Below, piece after piece: positions 44,630 through 53,368 of a stretch of 64,000 nucleotides of DNA. Origin of the DNA: Gemmatimonadota bacterium (GTDB taxonomy: Bacteria > Gemmatimonadota > Gemmatimonadetes > Gemmatimonadales > Gemmatimonadaceae); NCBI GenBank assembly GCA_016712265.1, contig JADJRJ010000028.1:930001-994000 (forward strand). The letters run 5' to 3'. The number at the start of each line of letters is the position of its first letter. Within the stretch, counting starts at the first letter, position 1. Made by a program: the position numbers and the translations under genes. Below the pieces are notes generated by a model. That model ran no database searches, was not told the origin of the DNA, and worked only from the letters and a program-made list of their open reading frames with translations.

Positions 44630-45004
44630 TCATTTGCATTCAACCTCTCCGCTGGGGCGCGTGCCAGTCGCACGGCCCACGTACATGTCACAGAATACGC
44701 CGGGGAGCGCCGTATGTGTCGCTTGGGCGTCGTAGCCGGCGGTGAGGTCCACGGAACTGATCGACACCTGTACCTGACTGGTAGGGCTCCAGTCCAGCTG
44801 CGTGGTGTCCGTGGAATACCGCTGGTTCTCCGCCCAGAACCCCTCTTCCGCAATCCGCAGCTCGGCCAGGTCTGCCGTCATCGTCGCCTTGAACCCCCTG
44901 GCCTTGGCGTCCTGCCAACGGCCGTACCCGATACCCGCCAGGATGGAGATGACCAGCATGACCAACAGGAGTTCAATGAGTGTCAGGCCGTGACGAGGTC
45001 GCAT
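44630..45004 (-). CDS. Type IV pilin-like protein 2
   Basis: A 124-residue prepilin. The signal MRPRHG is cut before LTLIELLLVMLVISILAG, with Glu at +5 and a Leu instead of Phe at +1. The rest of the head (YGRWQDAKARGFKATM, then AELRIAEEGFWAENQRY) is nearly parallel to the neighbouring pilin. It ends with a two-Cys loop (GVFCDMYVGRATGTRPSGEVECK without breaks is the C-terminus; the two Cys probably form a disulfide). It lies 89 bases after the first pilin, beyond a terminator, so it may be expressed at a lower level. Likely a pilus or secretion pseudopilin subunit; no assembly genes are in this window. Confidence 0.85.
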   Translation of the reverse strand: MRPRHGLTLIELLLVMLVISILAGIGYGRWQDAKARGFKATMTADLAELRIAEEGFWAENQRYSTDTTQLDWSPTSQVQVSISSVDLTAGYDAQATHTALPGVFCDMYVGRATGTRPSGEVECK

Positions 45005-45046
45005 CGGAGGGGGGTAGGCGCCCCACGAAGGTAAACGAAGGCCAAC

Positions 45047-45074
45047 AAAAAAGGCCCCGCCCGGAGGCGAGGCC
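45047..45074 (-). terminator. Intrinsic terminator after pilin 1
   Basis: Read on the minus strand, GGCCTCGCC, loop TCCG, GGCGGGGCC is followed by six T. It is a strong rho-independent terminator between the two pilin genes, giving the upstream pilin its own short transcript with partial readthrough likely. Confidence 0.85.
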
Positions 45075-45093
45075 AAATCCTGGCGGACTCGGA

Positions 45094-45507
45094 CTACGGC
45101 GTCACACCGGCGGCCGCACCGCCGGACACCGAGGTGCAGACGATGTCACCGGAGGCGAAGGTCGTGGCGTCCTTGCCGACGGAGGTCGAGCACGAAAGCG
45201 ATGGGGCAAGGAGATGGGTCGCCGTGGCAGTGAAGCCACCGAACAGGTCCGAGGACGCCAGGGCAAGCTTGATCTCGGACGAGCCGTTCCAGTCGAGCTG
45301 GGTGGTATCGGCCGTGTACGCCTGGTTCTCGGCCCAGAACGCCTCCTGTGCGACGCGGAGGGAGCCAAGCTCGGATTTCATGGTCGCGAGAAACGCTCGC
45401 TCCTTGAACTGGCGGTAGCGCGGGACCGCCACCGCCGTGAGGATCCCGAACATCGTGAGGGCGATGAGGATCTCGACAAAAGTGAAGCCGGCCGTTTTGC
45501 GTCGCAT
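45094..45507 (-). CDS. Type IV pilin-like protein 1
   Basis: A 137-residue prepilin. The signal MRRKTAG is cut before FTFVEILIALTMFGIL, with the required Glu at +5. The head helix continues (RYRQFKERAFLATMKSELGS) and the C-terminal globular part holds a Cys pair (LSCSTS, IVCTSV) that likely forms a disulfide loop. The start at 45507 is preceded by a good ribosome site (GGGAGG). It shares the pattern QxAFWAENQxYxxDTTQLDW with pilin 2, so the two arose by duplication. Likely the major subunit of a pilus or of a type II secretion-like pseudopilus. A terminator follows directly. Confidence 0.9.
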   Translation of the reverse strand: MRRKTAGFTFVEILIALTMFGILTAVAVPRYRQFKERAFLATMKSELGSLRVAQEAFWAENQAYTADTTQLDWNGSSEIKLALASSDLFGGFTATATHLLAPSLSCSTSVGKDATTFASGDIVCTSVSGGAAAGVTP

Positions 45508-45532
45508 GTTGCCTCCCGTTACCGATGTGATT

Positions 45533-45594
45533 CGCAGATTGGGTGCCATGGTGTCCTGGCTCACATAAGCTCGGCCGATCTGGCCCCTGCTTTA
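45533..45594 (-). promoter_or_regulatory. Candidate pilin promoters: sigma-28-like and sigma-54-like
   Basis: Two matches lie in the 380-base gap between pilin 1 and the TetR gene. On the minus strand, TAAAGCAG (45594-45587), 11 bases, then GCCGAGCT (45575-45568) fits the FliA/sigma-28 pattern TAAAGTTT-N11-GCCGATAA. Nearer the gene, TGGCAC-N5-CTGCG (45548-45533) fits GG-N10-GC of sigma-54, but would leave a leader of only about 16 bases. A hairpin (CCTGTTT...AAAGCAGG, 45592-45623) overlaps the first. The rest of the gap holds only the TetR operator described separately. Confidence 0.4.
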
Positions 45595-45787
45595 GCCCCC
45601 GGAGGGGCCGAAACAGGAGAAGCGGACCTACTGACCGGTATCGGGGGAGCGAGGTACAACAACTGTCGGCCAGTTTGACCGGAGCGGATCGATCGCGGCC
45701 GCAGCGGCGCGACGAGGTGTGGTGGCCCGGCCGCCGGGGCTCAGGCGGGGGATGGCTGAAACCCTGACAGGAGCCCGCGCGTTGTAT

Positions 45788-45803
45788 GCAAGCACCTGCT
45801 TGC
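45788..45803. promoter_or_regulatory. Palindromic operator for the TetR-type regulator
   Basis: GCAAGCA-CC-TGCTTGC is a perfect 7-2-7 inverted repeat about 85 bases before the GTG start of the TetR-family gene. Position and symmetry fit an autoregulatory operator controlling the efflux operon. Confidence 0.6.
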
Positions 45804-45888
45804 TTTGATTCCCCAGCGGCAGCCCAAGCTCCTAAACCCGCATCACGCGCATGCATCAACCGGCCACCAGCCACCAGCTCCGTTCCTC

Positions 45889-46506
45889 GTGTCCATAGTC
45901 AGCCGCGACAAGCTTCTCGAGGCTGCCGCCCAGGTATTTGCCGAGTCGGGATTTCGAGGGGCGACCACGCGTCGCATCGCCGAAGTCGCCGGGGTCAATG
46001 AAGTGACCCTGTTTCGGCTGTTCGGATCGAAATCGCAACTGCTCACCGAGGCGATGGCCTGTGTGCATCCGCAGGGGTGCGTCTGTGCGCTCCCCGCGCA
46101 ACCGGGTGATGTGGAACAGGAGCTCGTCGAGTGGTCGGAGTCGCACCTCGCGTTCATGCGGGGCATTCGGACCGTGATTCGCCGTACCATGGCCGAGCTC
46201 GATGAACACCCGGAGATGCGAAGCGTGATCGCCGAGGCCAAGGCGCCGTACCTGCACCAGTTGTTTGAGTACGCCAGCAAGGTCCGGCCGCCGGAGACCC
46301 CGGCGGATGCGGACACGCTCAGGACCGCCTGTGCCATGCTGTCGTCGGCGATCTTTGCTGACGCGTTAGGCAGGGACGTGGTGCCCGCGGCGTATCCGGA
46401 GCCGGAGGCGCAGGCGGCGCGCAAGTATGTCGAGGTGTTCTTGATCTTCCTCGGCATCCAACGGTCGGCGACGGTCGCCCAACGTCTGGAGGGAGCAGTC
46501 AAGTGA
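45889..46506 (+). CDS. TetR-family transcriptional regulator
   Basis: A 205-residue TetR/AcrR repressor. The N-terminal helix-turn-helix is clear: LLEAAAQVFAESGFRGATTR, IAEVAGVNEVTLFRLFGSK. The C-terminal ligand-binding half is helical and holds Cys in HPQGCVCALP, unusual for the family and possibly redox-sensitive. The start is GTG 45889; upstream sequence to 45805 lacks family features. Its stop is next to the outer-membrane factor gene, so it represses its own efflux operon, probably through the perfect palindrome at 45788. The inducer is unknown. Confidence 0.9.
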   Translation: MSIVSRDKLLEAAAQVFAESGFRGATTRRIAEVAGVNEVTLFRLFGSKSQLLTEAMACVHPQGCVCALPAQPGDVEQELVEWSESHLAFMRGIRTVIRRTMAELDEHPEMRSVIAEAKAPYLHQLFEYASKVRPPETPADADTLRTACAMLSSAIFADALGRDVVPAAYPEPEAQAARKYVEVFLIFLGIQRSATVAQRLEGAVK

Positions 46507-46562
46507 CTCATCCGCAGCGCACGTGCGTGGCACACCCTCAGTCATCGTACCTCATTCGTCAT

Positions 46563-48212
46563 ATGAAAATTCCCTCGTTGCTGGGCGCCGTGGTCCTCGC
46601 GTTGGTCATTCCTTCCCTCGGCCGCGCGCAAGGCGCGCGCACGCTTTCCCTGGACGAGGCACTGCGCCTGGCCGAGGCCCAGAGTGAAGCGATGCGCATT
46701 GCGCAGGCCGGCGTACGCCGGGCCGACGGCCAGGTGCTGCAGGCCAGGTCGCAGTACTTGCCCCAGGTCAGCGGAACGGCCGGGTATACACGAACGCTCG
46801 CCACGCAGTTCTCCGCCTTCAACACGGCGCCGCCGCCCGTTCCGGCGACGGAGCCTGCCGTTCCCGCGCGCGATACGACGACCTACTTCCAGCCCTGTTT
46901 GCGATACCTGGCGCCTGCTGGCGCGACGGACGCCGACCGGGTCCGTGGCCTTGAGCGTTTCTCGCGGTGCACCCAGAGTGGCGGGGGGCTGGACTTTTCA
47001 CGCGTCGGCTTCGGCGCGCGCAACCAGTACCAGTTCGCCGTGAATGGCGCGGTCACCCTCTACTCTGGTGGCCGTGTGCAGGCCCAGCATCGCGCGGCGC
47101 AGGCCGGCCGACGTTCGGCTGACATCGAGGTGGCGTCGCAGCGGGCGCTCATGGCGCTGCAAGTGACGGAGGCGTACTACGACGCGGCGCTGGCAGATCG
47201 CCTGGTCGCCATCGCGGAGTCGTCGCTGGCACAAACCGAGGGAACGCTGCGGCAGACCACCCTGGCCCGCCAGGTCGGCAACCAGAGCGAGTTTGAACTC
47301 CTCCGCGCGAGGGTGACGCGGGACAACCAGCGCCCGGTGTTGATCCAGCGTCAGACGGACCGCGATCTGGCCTACCTGCGCTTGCAGCAACTGCTGAACC
47401 TGCCGTACGGTGAACCCGTGCGGTTGACGACGCCGATCGACGATGCCGCCGTGACGCCGATCGCGCAGGTGGCAAACGTGGCGCTGCGCGGGGCCGCACC
47501 GGATACCAGTGCCTCGTCGCGGGCCACGGTGCGCCAGCTGGACGAGAACGTGCGGGCATCGGAGGCACAGCTGGCCATAGCAAAGAGCGAGTGGATCCCG
47601 ACGGTGAGCTTGAGTAGCGCGTACAGCCGGGTGGGCTTCGGGACGGGGATTCCCAGCTGGGGGTCCTTCCTGAACAACTGGACCGTTGCCCTCGGAGCAT
47701 CCTTTCCGTTGTTTGTTGGCGGGCGCATCAAGGGGGAACAGCTCATCGCGCAAGCCGGCGTGGACGAGGCGCGAGCGCGCCTCGAGCAGACGCGTGAGCT
47801 GGCCGCCCTGGATGCGAGACAGTCCGTCTTCCAGCTGCAGCAGGCCGAAGCGGCCCTGAATGCGAGTCAGGGGACGTCCGAACAGGCCGCCCGGGCCTAC
47901 AGCATCGCGGAAGTGCGGTTTCGCGAGGGGATCTCCACCCAGCTGGAGTTGTCGGAATCGCGACTCCTGCTCGAACAGGCGGCTGTCAACCGCGCCCAGG
48001 CGGCGCGCAATCTTCAGGTGGCCCGGATGCGGCTCGCCCTGTTGCGCGACCTGCCGCTCGGGGCGGCCGGGAGCTTTGGCGGCGGCGCCGGGGCTGCGGC
48101 CGGTGGATTCAGCGGGGCGACGGGTGGTGCCCCGTCAGGTGGAGTGCAGGCACCGCAACAAGGTGGCTCGCGGGCGGTTCCGACGGCCGCCACCTCGCAG
48201 ATTCCGCAGTAA
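46563..48212 (+). CDS. tolC: TolC-family outer membrane factor
   Basis: A 549-residue outer-membrane efflux protein (signal MKIPSLLGAVVLALVIPSLGRAQ). Two OEP repeats are seen: the first starts LSLDEALRLAEAQSEAMRIA and the second lies in the C-terminal half (EQAARAYSIAEVRFREGIST). A longer than usual loop near residues 85-140 holds two Cys (FQPCLRYL, FSRCTQS), probably a disulfide in the extracellular part. The last 45 residues are a Gly/Ala-rich tail. A GTG at 46503 overlapping the TetR stop is in frame, but the signal peptide starts at 46563, which I prefer. It forms the outer channel of the tripartite pump with the next two genes. Confidence 0.93.
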   Translation: MKIPSLLGAVVLALVIPSLGRAQGARTLSLDEALRLAEAQSEAMRIAQAGVRRADGQVLQARSQYLPQVSGTAGYTRTLATQFSAFNTAPPPVPATEPAVPARDTTTYFQPCLRYLAPAGATDADRVRGLERFSRCTQSGGGLDFSRVGFGARNQYQFAVNGAVTLYSGGRVQAQHRAAQAGRRSADIEVASQRALMALQVTEAYYDAALADRLVAIAESSLAQTEGTLRQTTLARQVGNQSEFELLRARVTRDNQRPVLIQRQTDRDLAYLRLQQLLNLPYGEPVRLTTPIDDAAVTPIAQVANVALRGAAPDTSASSRATVRQLDENVRASEAQLAIAKSEWIPTVSLSSAYSRVGFGTGIPSWGSFLNNWTVALGASFPLFVGGRIKGEQLIAQAGVDEARARLEQTRELAALDARQSVFQLQQAEAALNASQGTSEQAARAYSIAEVRFREGISTQLELSESRLLLEQAAVNRAQAARNLQVARMRLALLRDLPLGAAGSFGGGAGAAAGGFSGATGGAPSGGVQAPQQGGSRAVPTAATSQIPQ

Positions 48213-48241
48213 CCCAACGACGACAACCAACTTTCCTGAAC

Positions 48242-49393
48242 ATGTTGACCTATCGAGTAGTGGTGGCCGGTGTCGCGTTGGGCGCGTTGGCGGCGTGTGG
48301 CGGGCCCGAAGCGGCGGCGAAGGATGCGGCCGAGGCGGCGACCCCGACCACGATGAGTGTGGGGCCGGAGAACATCACCGTGGTGAGCCGTGAGATGGTC
48401 TCGAGTGGGCCGTCCATCAGCGGGTCACTGGCGGCCGAGCGAGAGGCCACCGTGCGCGCCGAGGTCCCGGGTCCCGTGGTGCAGACGATGGCGGACCAGG
48501 GGAGTCGGGTGGCGCGTGGCGCCCTCCTGGCTCGGATCGATGACCGCACGATGCGCGATGCGTTTCTCTCGGCGCGTGGCGGGGTGAATACGGCGCAGAG
48601 CAGCCTCAACATGGCGCAGCGGGAGCTGGACCGCTTCACCAAGCTGAAGGATGCAGGTGCGATCAGTGACCGGGAGTTCGAGAGCGTGCGCTGGAACCAT
48701 GAGGCGGCGCAGTCGCAGCTGGCGGATGCGCAGGCCCGCCTGACGCTGGCGCAGAAGCAGCTCGACGACGCCCAGGTGCGGGCCCCGTTTGGTGGCATCG
48801 TGAGTGCGCGCACGGCCAATGCCGGCGACGTCGTGTCGCCAGGGACGGCGATGTTCACGATCATCGATCCGTCCAGCATGCGGCTCGAAGGGTCGGTGGC
48901 CGCCTCCCAGCTGGCGTCGGTGCGCGTGGGCGTCCCGGTTCGCTTTCACATCAGCGGCTACCCCGACCGGAGCTTTGAGGGGCGGGTGACCCGGATCAAC
49001 CCGGAGGCCGACGCCACCACCGGCCAGGTCAAGGTCATGGTCTCGATCCCGAACGCACGTGGTGGTTTGGTTGGTGGCTTGTTTGCCGAGGGGCGCCTGG
49101 CCACGGACAAGCGCGAGGGGCTTACCGCGCCAGCCACGGCGGTGGACATGCGCGGGCTCCGGCCGGCGGTCATGCGCCTCAAGGGCGGGCGCGTCGAGCG
49201 GGTGGAGGTGAAGGTGGGACTCAAGGACGAGGACAGCGAACGTGTCGAGATCGTCGAGGGCATCGCCCTTGGCGATACGCTGCTGGTGGGTGCGGCGCAG
49301 GGGATCTCTGCCGGGACCCCTTTAAAGGTGTCTGCCCCTTCTGATGCGAAGGCCACCCCCGAGGCGCCCGCCGCGGCCGCCCCGAAGAACTGA
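48242..49393 (+). CDS. RND periplasmic adaptor (membrane fusion protein), lipoprotein
   Basis: A 383-residue adaptor with lipoprotein signal (VALGALAACGG). The lipoyl/hairpin domain begins at REATVRAEVPGPVVQTM, the coiled-coil hairpin runs over about residues 115-170 (SSLNMAQRELDRFTKLKDAG), and the beta-barrel and membrane-proximal parts follow (MRLEGSVAASQLASVRVG, GDTLLVGAAQGI). The C-terminus is Ala/Pro-rich. It bridges the pump and the TolC-like channel. It follows that channel gene by 29 bases and precedes the pump by 15. Confidence 0.93.
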   Translation: MLTYRVVVAGVALGALAACGGPEAAAKDAAEAATPTTMSVGPENITVVSREMVSSGPSISGSLAAEREATVRAEVPGPVVQTMADQGSRVARGALLARIDDRTMRDAFLSARGGVNTAQSSLNMAQRELDRFTKLKDAGAISDREFESVRWNHEAAQSQLADAQARLTLAQKQLDDAQVRAPFGGIVSARTANAGDVVSPGTAMFTIIDPSSMRLEGSVAASQLASVRVGVPVRFHISGYPDRSFEGRVTRINPEADATTGQVKVMVSIPNARGGLVGGLFAEGRLATDKREGLTAPATAVDMRGLRPAVMRLKGGRVERVEVKVGLKDEDSERVEIVEGIALGDTLLVGAAQGISAGTPLKVSAPSDAKATPEAPAAAAPKN

Positions 49394-49408
49394 CCAGGAC
49401 ACCTCCTC

Positions 49409-52400
49409 ATGTTCATTTCCGATTTTGCCATCAAGCGCCCGGTCATCACCATCGTCGCGATGCTGGCCCTCGTCGTCGGGGGCATCTTTGCCCTGTTCAA
49501 GCTGCAGACCGACGAGTTCCCCGACGTGCAGCCTCCGTTTGTCACGGTGGGTCTGATTTATCCGGGCGCCTCGCCGGACGGCGTGGAACGCGAGGTGCTC
49601 GATCCCGTCGAGGAGGCCTTGTCCTCCATCACGGGGGTCAAGCGTGTGAACGGGTCGGCGCAAGACGGCTTTGGCCAGGTCTTCGTCGAGTTCCAGTTCG
49701 AGAAGCCGCTGCAAGAGGCGACGCAAGACATTCGCGATGCGATCTCGAGCATTCGGCAGGACCTGCCGCCAGAACTCGAGGAGCCGATCATCCGCAAGGT
49801 CAGCGACACCGATCGTCCGATCGTGTCCCTCGCGGTCTCATCCGTGAACCTGTCGTCCGCCGAGCTGACCCGGCTCGTGGATCCGGGGATCACGCGCGAG
49901 TTGCGCTCGATCCCGGGGGTTGCCGAGGTCACGGTGCCCGGCAAGGTCGAGCGCGAGCTGACCGTACAGATCCGTCCCGACGCAATGCAGGCTGCCGGTG
50001 TGGGGGTCTCACAGATCGTGCAAGCGCTACAGCTGCAGAACCTCGCCGCCCCGGTCGGACGCGTGAATGGTGCGCAGGACGAGCGGTCCATTCGCTTGAA
50101 GGGGCGACTGGAGCGTCCCGAGGAGTTCGCGAACATTGTGGTGGCTGAGCGCAATGGACAGTTGATCCGCCTGGGACAAGTGGCGGACATCGTGGATGCC
50201 ACCGAGGAACCGCGCACGATGGCGCTGTTCCAGTCGCGCGACACGCAGGGCGCACGCGAAGCCGTGGGCGTCGACATCAAGAAGGCCAAGGGGTACAGCA
50301 CCACCGAGGTGGCCGATCAGATCCTGGAACGGGTGCAGAAGATCACCGTGCCGGCCGGGACCAAGATCGACGTGGTAAAGAACAGCGGCGTGAACGTGAC
50401 GGCCGCGGTGCGCAATGTGGAGGAGTCGCTGATCGAGGGCGCGCTGCTCACGGTGCTCGTGGTCTTCCTCTTTCTGAATAGCTGGCGCTCGACGGTCATC
50501 ACCGGGCTGGCCCTGCCGGTGTCTGTGCTCGCCGGGTTTATCGCGGTCTACGCCCTCGGCTACAACCTGGAGACGATGTCCCTGCTCGGGTTGTCGCTCG
50601 CGATCGGTATCCTGATTGACGACGCCATCGTGGTGCGCGAAAACATCGTGCGACACGTGGAGATGGGGAAAGACCACTTTACGGCGGCGCGCGAGGGGAC
50701 CGCGGAGATCGGGCTTGCGGTCGCGGCGACCACCTTCTCGATCCTCGCCGTCTTCATCCCGATTGGCATGGTCTACGGGGTGACCCGGCAGTGGATGGGT
50801 CCGTTCGCCCTGACGATGGCTTGTTCGGTCGCGGTCTCCCTGTTCGTGTCCTTCTCGCTGGACCCGATGCTGTCCGCCTACTGGCCGGACCCGCATCGCG
50901 AAGAGCACGAGAAGGCCTGGATCACGAAGAAGCTGGATACGTTCAATGCCTGGTTCAACCGGATGGCGCTCCGGTACAAGGGCGTGATCGCCTGGGCGCT
51001 GGATCACCGGGCGGCGGTGGTGGTGATCGCGATGGGGACTTTCTTTGGATCGTTTGTCCTCCTGCCGACCGGGCTGGCCGGATTCCTGGCCGTGATGGCG
51101 GGGATTCTCGTGGCCGTGATCGGGCTCACCGTGGTCAAGCAGCGATTCCTTCGCCTGCTGGCCGTCCCGCTGGGGCTGGTCGTCGCGCTTGGCCTGTCAC
51201 GCGTGGCTCCGCAGTTCATGAATGTCGGGTTCGGCTTTTTCCCGACAGATGACAACGGCGAAGTGAACATCAACGTCGAGACGCCGCCCGGCTCAAACCT
51301 TGACTACACGCGCCTCAAGACGGAGGAGGTGGGGCGGATCCTGATGACCCATCCCGAGGTGCGCTACATCTATTCGACCTTGGGTGGTGGGGATGCCGGA
51401 GCGGTGGATATAGCCAAGCTGTACGTGAAGATGACGAGCAAGGACGAACGCGACATGGACATCGAGGAGTTCGCGGCGGTCCTGCGGGGCGAGCTGGCCG
51501 CCGTCGGGGGAGCCACCGTGGCCGTGTTCACGACGGACTTCGGTGGGGGGCGCAAGCAGGTCCTGATCGAGGTGCGGGGCAATGAGACCGAGGCCCTGAA
51601 CGCCTTCGCACAGCGCGCACTCGCGGCCGTGCGCGCCGTCCCTGGGGCGGTGGACGTGGCGCTCTCCTCCAAGGGGCAGCGACCGGAGCTGAACGTTGAG
51701 ATGAACCGGGGCCTCGCCGGGTCGTTAGGGCTCACCGTGGGCCAGGTGGCACAATCGCTGCGGCCTGCCTTTGCCGGCATCGACGCCGGCGACTGGCAGG
51801 ATCCCAGTGGGGAGATGCGCGACGTGGTGGTTCGCCTCTCGCCGGAGGCCCGTCGTCGTGTCGCGGACCTGCGGCAGTTGCCGCTGGTGGTGCAGGGACC
51901 GAATGGGGTTCCCGCCACCCTGCCACTCAGCCAGGTGGCCACGATTACCGAGGGGATGGGACCCGCGGTCATCAATCACTTGAATCGGGACCGGGTCGTG
52001 AACGTGGAGTTCAATACCTCGGGGCGGTCGATGGGTGAGGTGACCAATGACGCCATGGCTGCGCTCACTGCACTGAATGCCGGTGAGGGCATTCGCGTCT
52101 CGACTGGCGGCGAGGCCGAGCAGCAGGCCGAGGTGTTCAACCAGATCTTCATCGCCCTCGGGATCGCCGTGGGCCTGATGTACATGATCCTCGTCATCCA
52201 GTTCGGGTCCTTCCTGGATCCACTGGCCATCATGTTGTCGCTGCCGCTGTCGCTGGTGGGCGTCTTCCTGAGCCTCTCGCTGACCGGCAACACCGTCAAC
52301 ATCATGAGCCTCATCGGCGTGATCCTGCTCATGGGGATCGTCGCCAAGAATGCCATCCTGCTCATCGATTTCGCCAAGTGGGCGCGCGAGAAGGATGGGA

Positions 52401-52711
52401 TGCCCCTTCGGGAGGCGCTGATCGAGGCGGGGGCCATCCGGCTGCGTCCGATCCTGATGACGACCTTTGCCCTCATCGCGGGGATGATTCCCACGGCGAT
52501 GGGGAGCGGGGAAGGGTCGGCCTTCCGTGCACCGCTGGGGATTGCCGTGATCGGTGGCGTTCTGACCTCGACCTTGCTCACCCTGATCGCAATCCCGACA
52601 TTTTACGAGATTCTGGACGAGATGCGGTCCTGGTTCGCGAACAAGTTCGGGGTGAAGGTGTCCCAGAAGACCGGGGAACATCGAGCCATCGGGCTGGCGC
52701 CGGGGGACTGA
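49409..52711 (+). CDS. RND efflux permease (HAE-1/AcrB-like) with extra membrane hairpin
   Basis: A 1100-residue proton-driven RND exporter, longer than the roughly 1040 of AcrB. The proton relay is intact: Asp404-Asp405 in GILIDDAIVVREN (segment 4) and Lys980 in GIVAKNAILLIDFA (segment 10). The excess lies around residues 545-610. After segment 7 (AAVVVIAMGTFFGSFVLLP) two further hydrophobic stretches (AGFLAVMAGILVAVIGLTVV, RLLAVPLGLVVALGLSRV) come before the normal porter sequence FGFFPTDDNGEV. This would keep topology but add two membrane helices. It exports drugs, solvents or lipids together with the preceding adaptor and TolC-type channel. Substrate unknown. Confidence 0.93.
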   Translation: MFISDFAIKRPVITIVAMLALVVGGIFALFKLQTDEFPDVQPPFVTVGLIYPGASPDGVEREVLDPVEEALSSITGVKRVNGSAQDGFGQVFVEFQFEKPLQEATQDIRDAISSIRQDLPPELEEPIIRKVSDTDRPIVSLAVSSVNLSSAELTRLVDPGITRELRSIPGVAEVTVPGKVERELTVQIRPDAMQAAGVGVSQIVQALQLQNLAAPVGRVNGAQDERSIRLKGRLERPEEFANIVVAERNGQLIRLGQVADIVDATEEPRTMALFQSRDTQGAREAVGVDIKKAKGYSTTEVADQILERVQKITVPAGTKIDVVKNSGVNVTAAVRNVEESLIEGALLTVLVVFLFLNSWRSTVITGLALPVSVLAGFIAVYALGYNLETMSLLGLSLAIGILIDDAIVVRENIVRHVEMGKDHFTAAREGTAEIGLAVAATTFSILAVFIPIGMVYGVTRQWMGPFALTMACSVAVSLFVSFSLDPMLSAYWPDPHREEHEKAWITKKLDTFNAWFNRMALRYKGVIAWALDHRAAVVVIAMGTFFGSFVLLPTGLAGFLAVMAGILVAVIGLTVVKQRFLRLLAVPLGLVVALGLSRVAPQFMNVGFGFFPTDDNGEVNINVETPPGSNLDYTRLKTEEVGRILMTHPEVRYIYSTLGGGDAGAVDIAKLYVKMTSKDERDMDIEEFAAVLRGELAAVGGATVAVFTTDFGGGRKQVLIEVRGNETEALNAFAQRALAAVRAVPGAVDVALSSKGQRPELNVEMNRGLAGSLGLTVGQVAQSLRPAFAGIDAGDWQDPSGEMRDVVVRLSPEARRRVADLRQLPLVVQGPNGVPATLPLSQVATITEGMGPAVINHLNRDRVVNVEFNTSGRSMGEVTNDAMAALTALNAGEGIRVSTGGEAEQQAEVFNQIFIALGIAVGLMYMILVIQFGSFLDPLAIMLSLPLSLVGVFLSLSLTGNTVNIMSLIGVILLMGIVAKNAILLIDFAKWAREKDGMPLREALIEAGAIRLRPILMTTFALIAGMIPTAMGSGEGSAFRAPLGIAVIGGVLTSTLLTLIAIPTFYEILDEMRSWFANKFGVKVSQKTGEHRAIGLAPGD

Positions 52712-52755
52712 ACCTTGCTGTCCCGGGCCCACAAGACGACTCCTGCTCACGACCT

Positions 52756-53241
52756 ATGAGACACACAGCGCTGTTCGCGGCATTGACCCTCACGTTGGCC
52801 CAGGCTGCCCGCGCCCAGGACGACGTGCCACGGGGCTTTCAATTCGTCGGGTTCAACATCCTCAGTGGATATGACTGGGAGATGCCGGACCCGCTGGACC
52901 CGACGGCCAAGCCTCCGAAGAACGAGATCCCCGCGACGGTGAAGGCCCTCGATGGGAAGATGGTCTACCTCAAGGGGTTTATGCTGCCGCTGGACCTGGA
53001 CGCCCAGGGGGTCACGAAGTTCATGCTGAACGCGAGCATCGACATGTGCTACTTCGGGGCACCGGTCCGGCTCAATGATTGGATCATGATCTCGATGAAG
53101 CCGGGGAAGAAGGCGAAGTTCACACACCTGCCGACTGGTGTCTGGGGGCGACTGGAGGTTGGGGAAGAGGTGCGGAATGGCCGCATCGTGTCGATCTACC
53201 GGCTGACGGCCGAGGACGCGAAGACCGAAGGCGGGGCGTGA
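52756..53241 (+). CDS. DUF3299 family exported protein
   Basis: A 161-residue exported protein (signal MRHTALFAALTLTLAQAARAQ) of the DUF3299 type. The family core is recognisable: ALDGKMVYLKGFMLPLDLD, then CYFGAPVRLNDWIMISM with the single Cys, and HLPTGVWGRLEVGEEVRNG, which has an OB-like beta pattern. It lies 44 bases after the RND gene and could be read with it. Members are often found beside ABC and efflux systems, with no proven role. Confidence 0.82.
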   Translation: MRHTALFAALTLTLAQAARAQDDVPRGFQFVGFNILSGYDWEMPDPLDPTAKPPKNEIPATVKALDGKMVYLKGFMLPLDLDAQGVTKFMLNASIDMCYFGAPVRLNDWIMISMKPGKKAKFTHLPTGVWGRLEVGEEVRNGRIVSIYRLTAEDAKTEGGA

Positions 53242-53368
53242 CCGTCCGGACGTAAGTGGTGCCGAGGGGCGGGACGCGAAGGCGTTCCGCCCCTTCGTCG
53301 GTGGCCCACTGGCAATCCGCTGTTCACCCCGCAGCTTTCACCGACTCTCCTGCCGCCGTCCGAGACGC

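Noticed and set aside
45564..45661. Cyclic-di-GMP riboswitch before the pilin gene
   Set aside because: A hairpin is present, but I could not find the conserved GEMM core; the sigma-28-like match explains the conserved-looking bases better.
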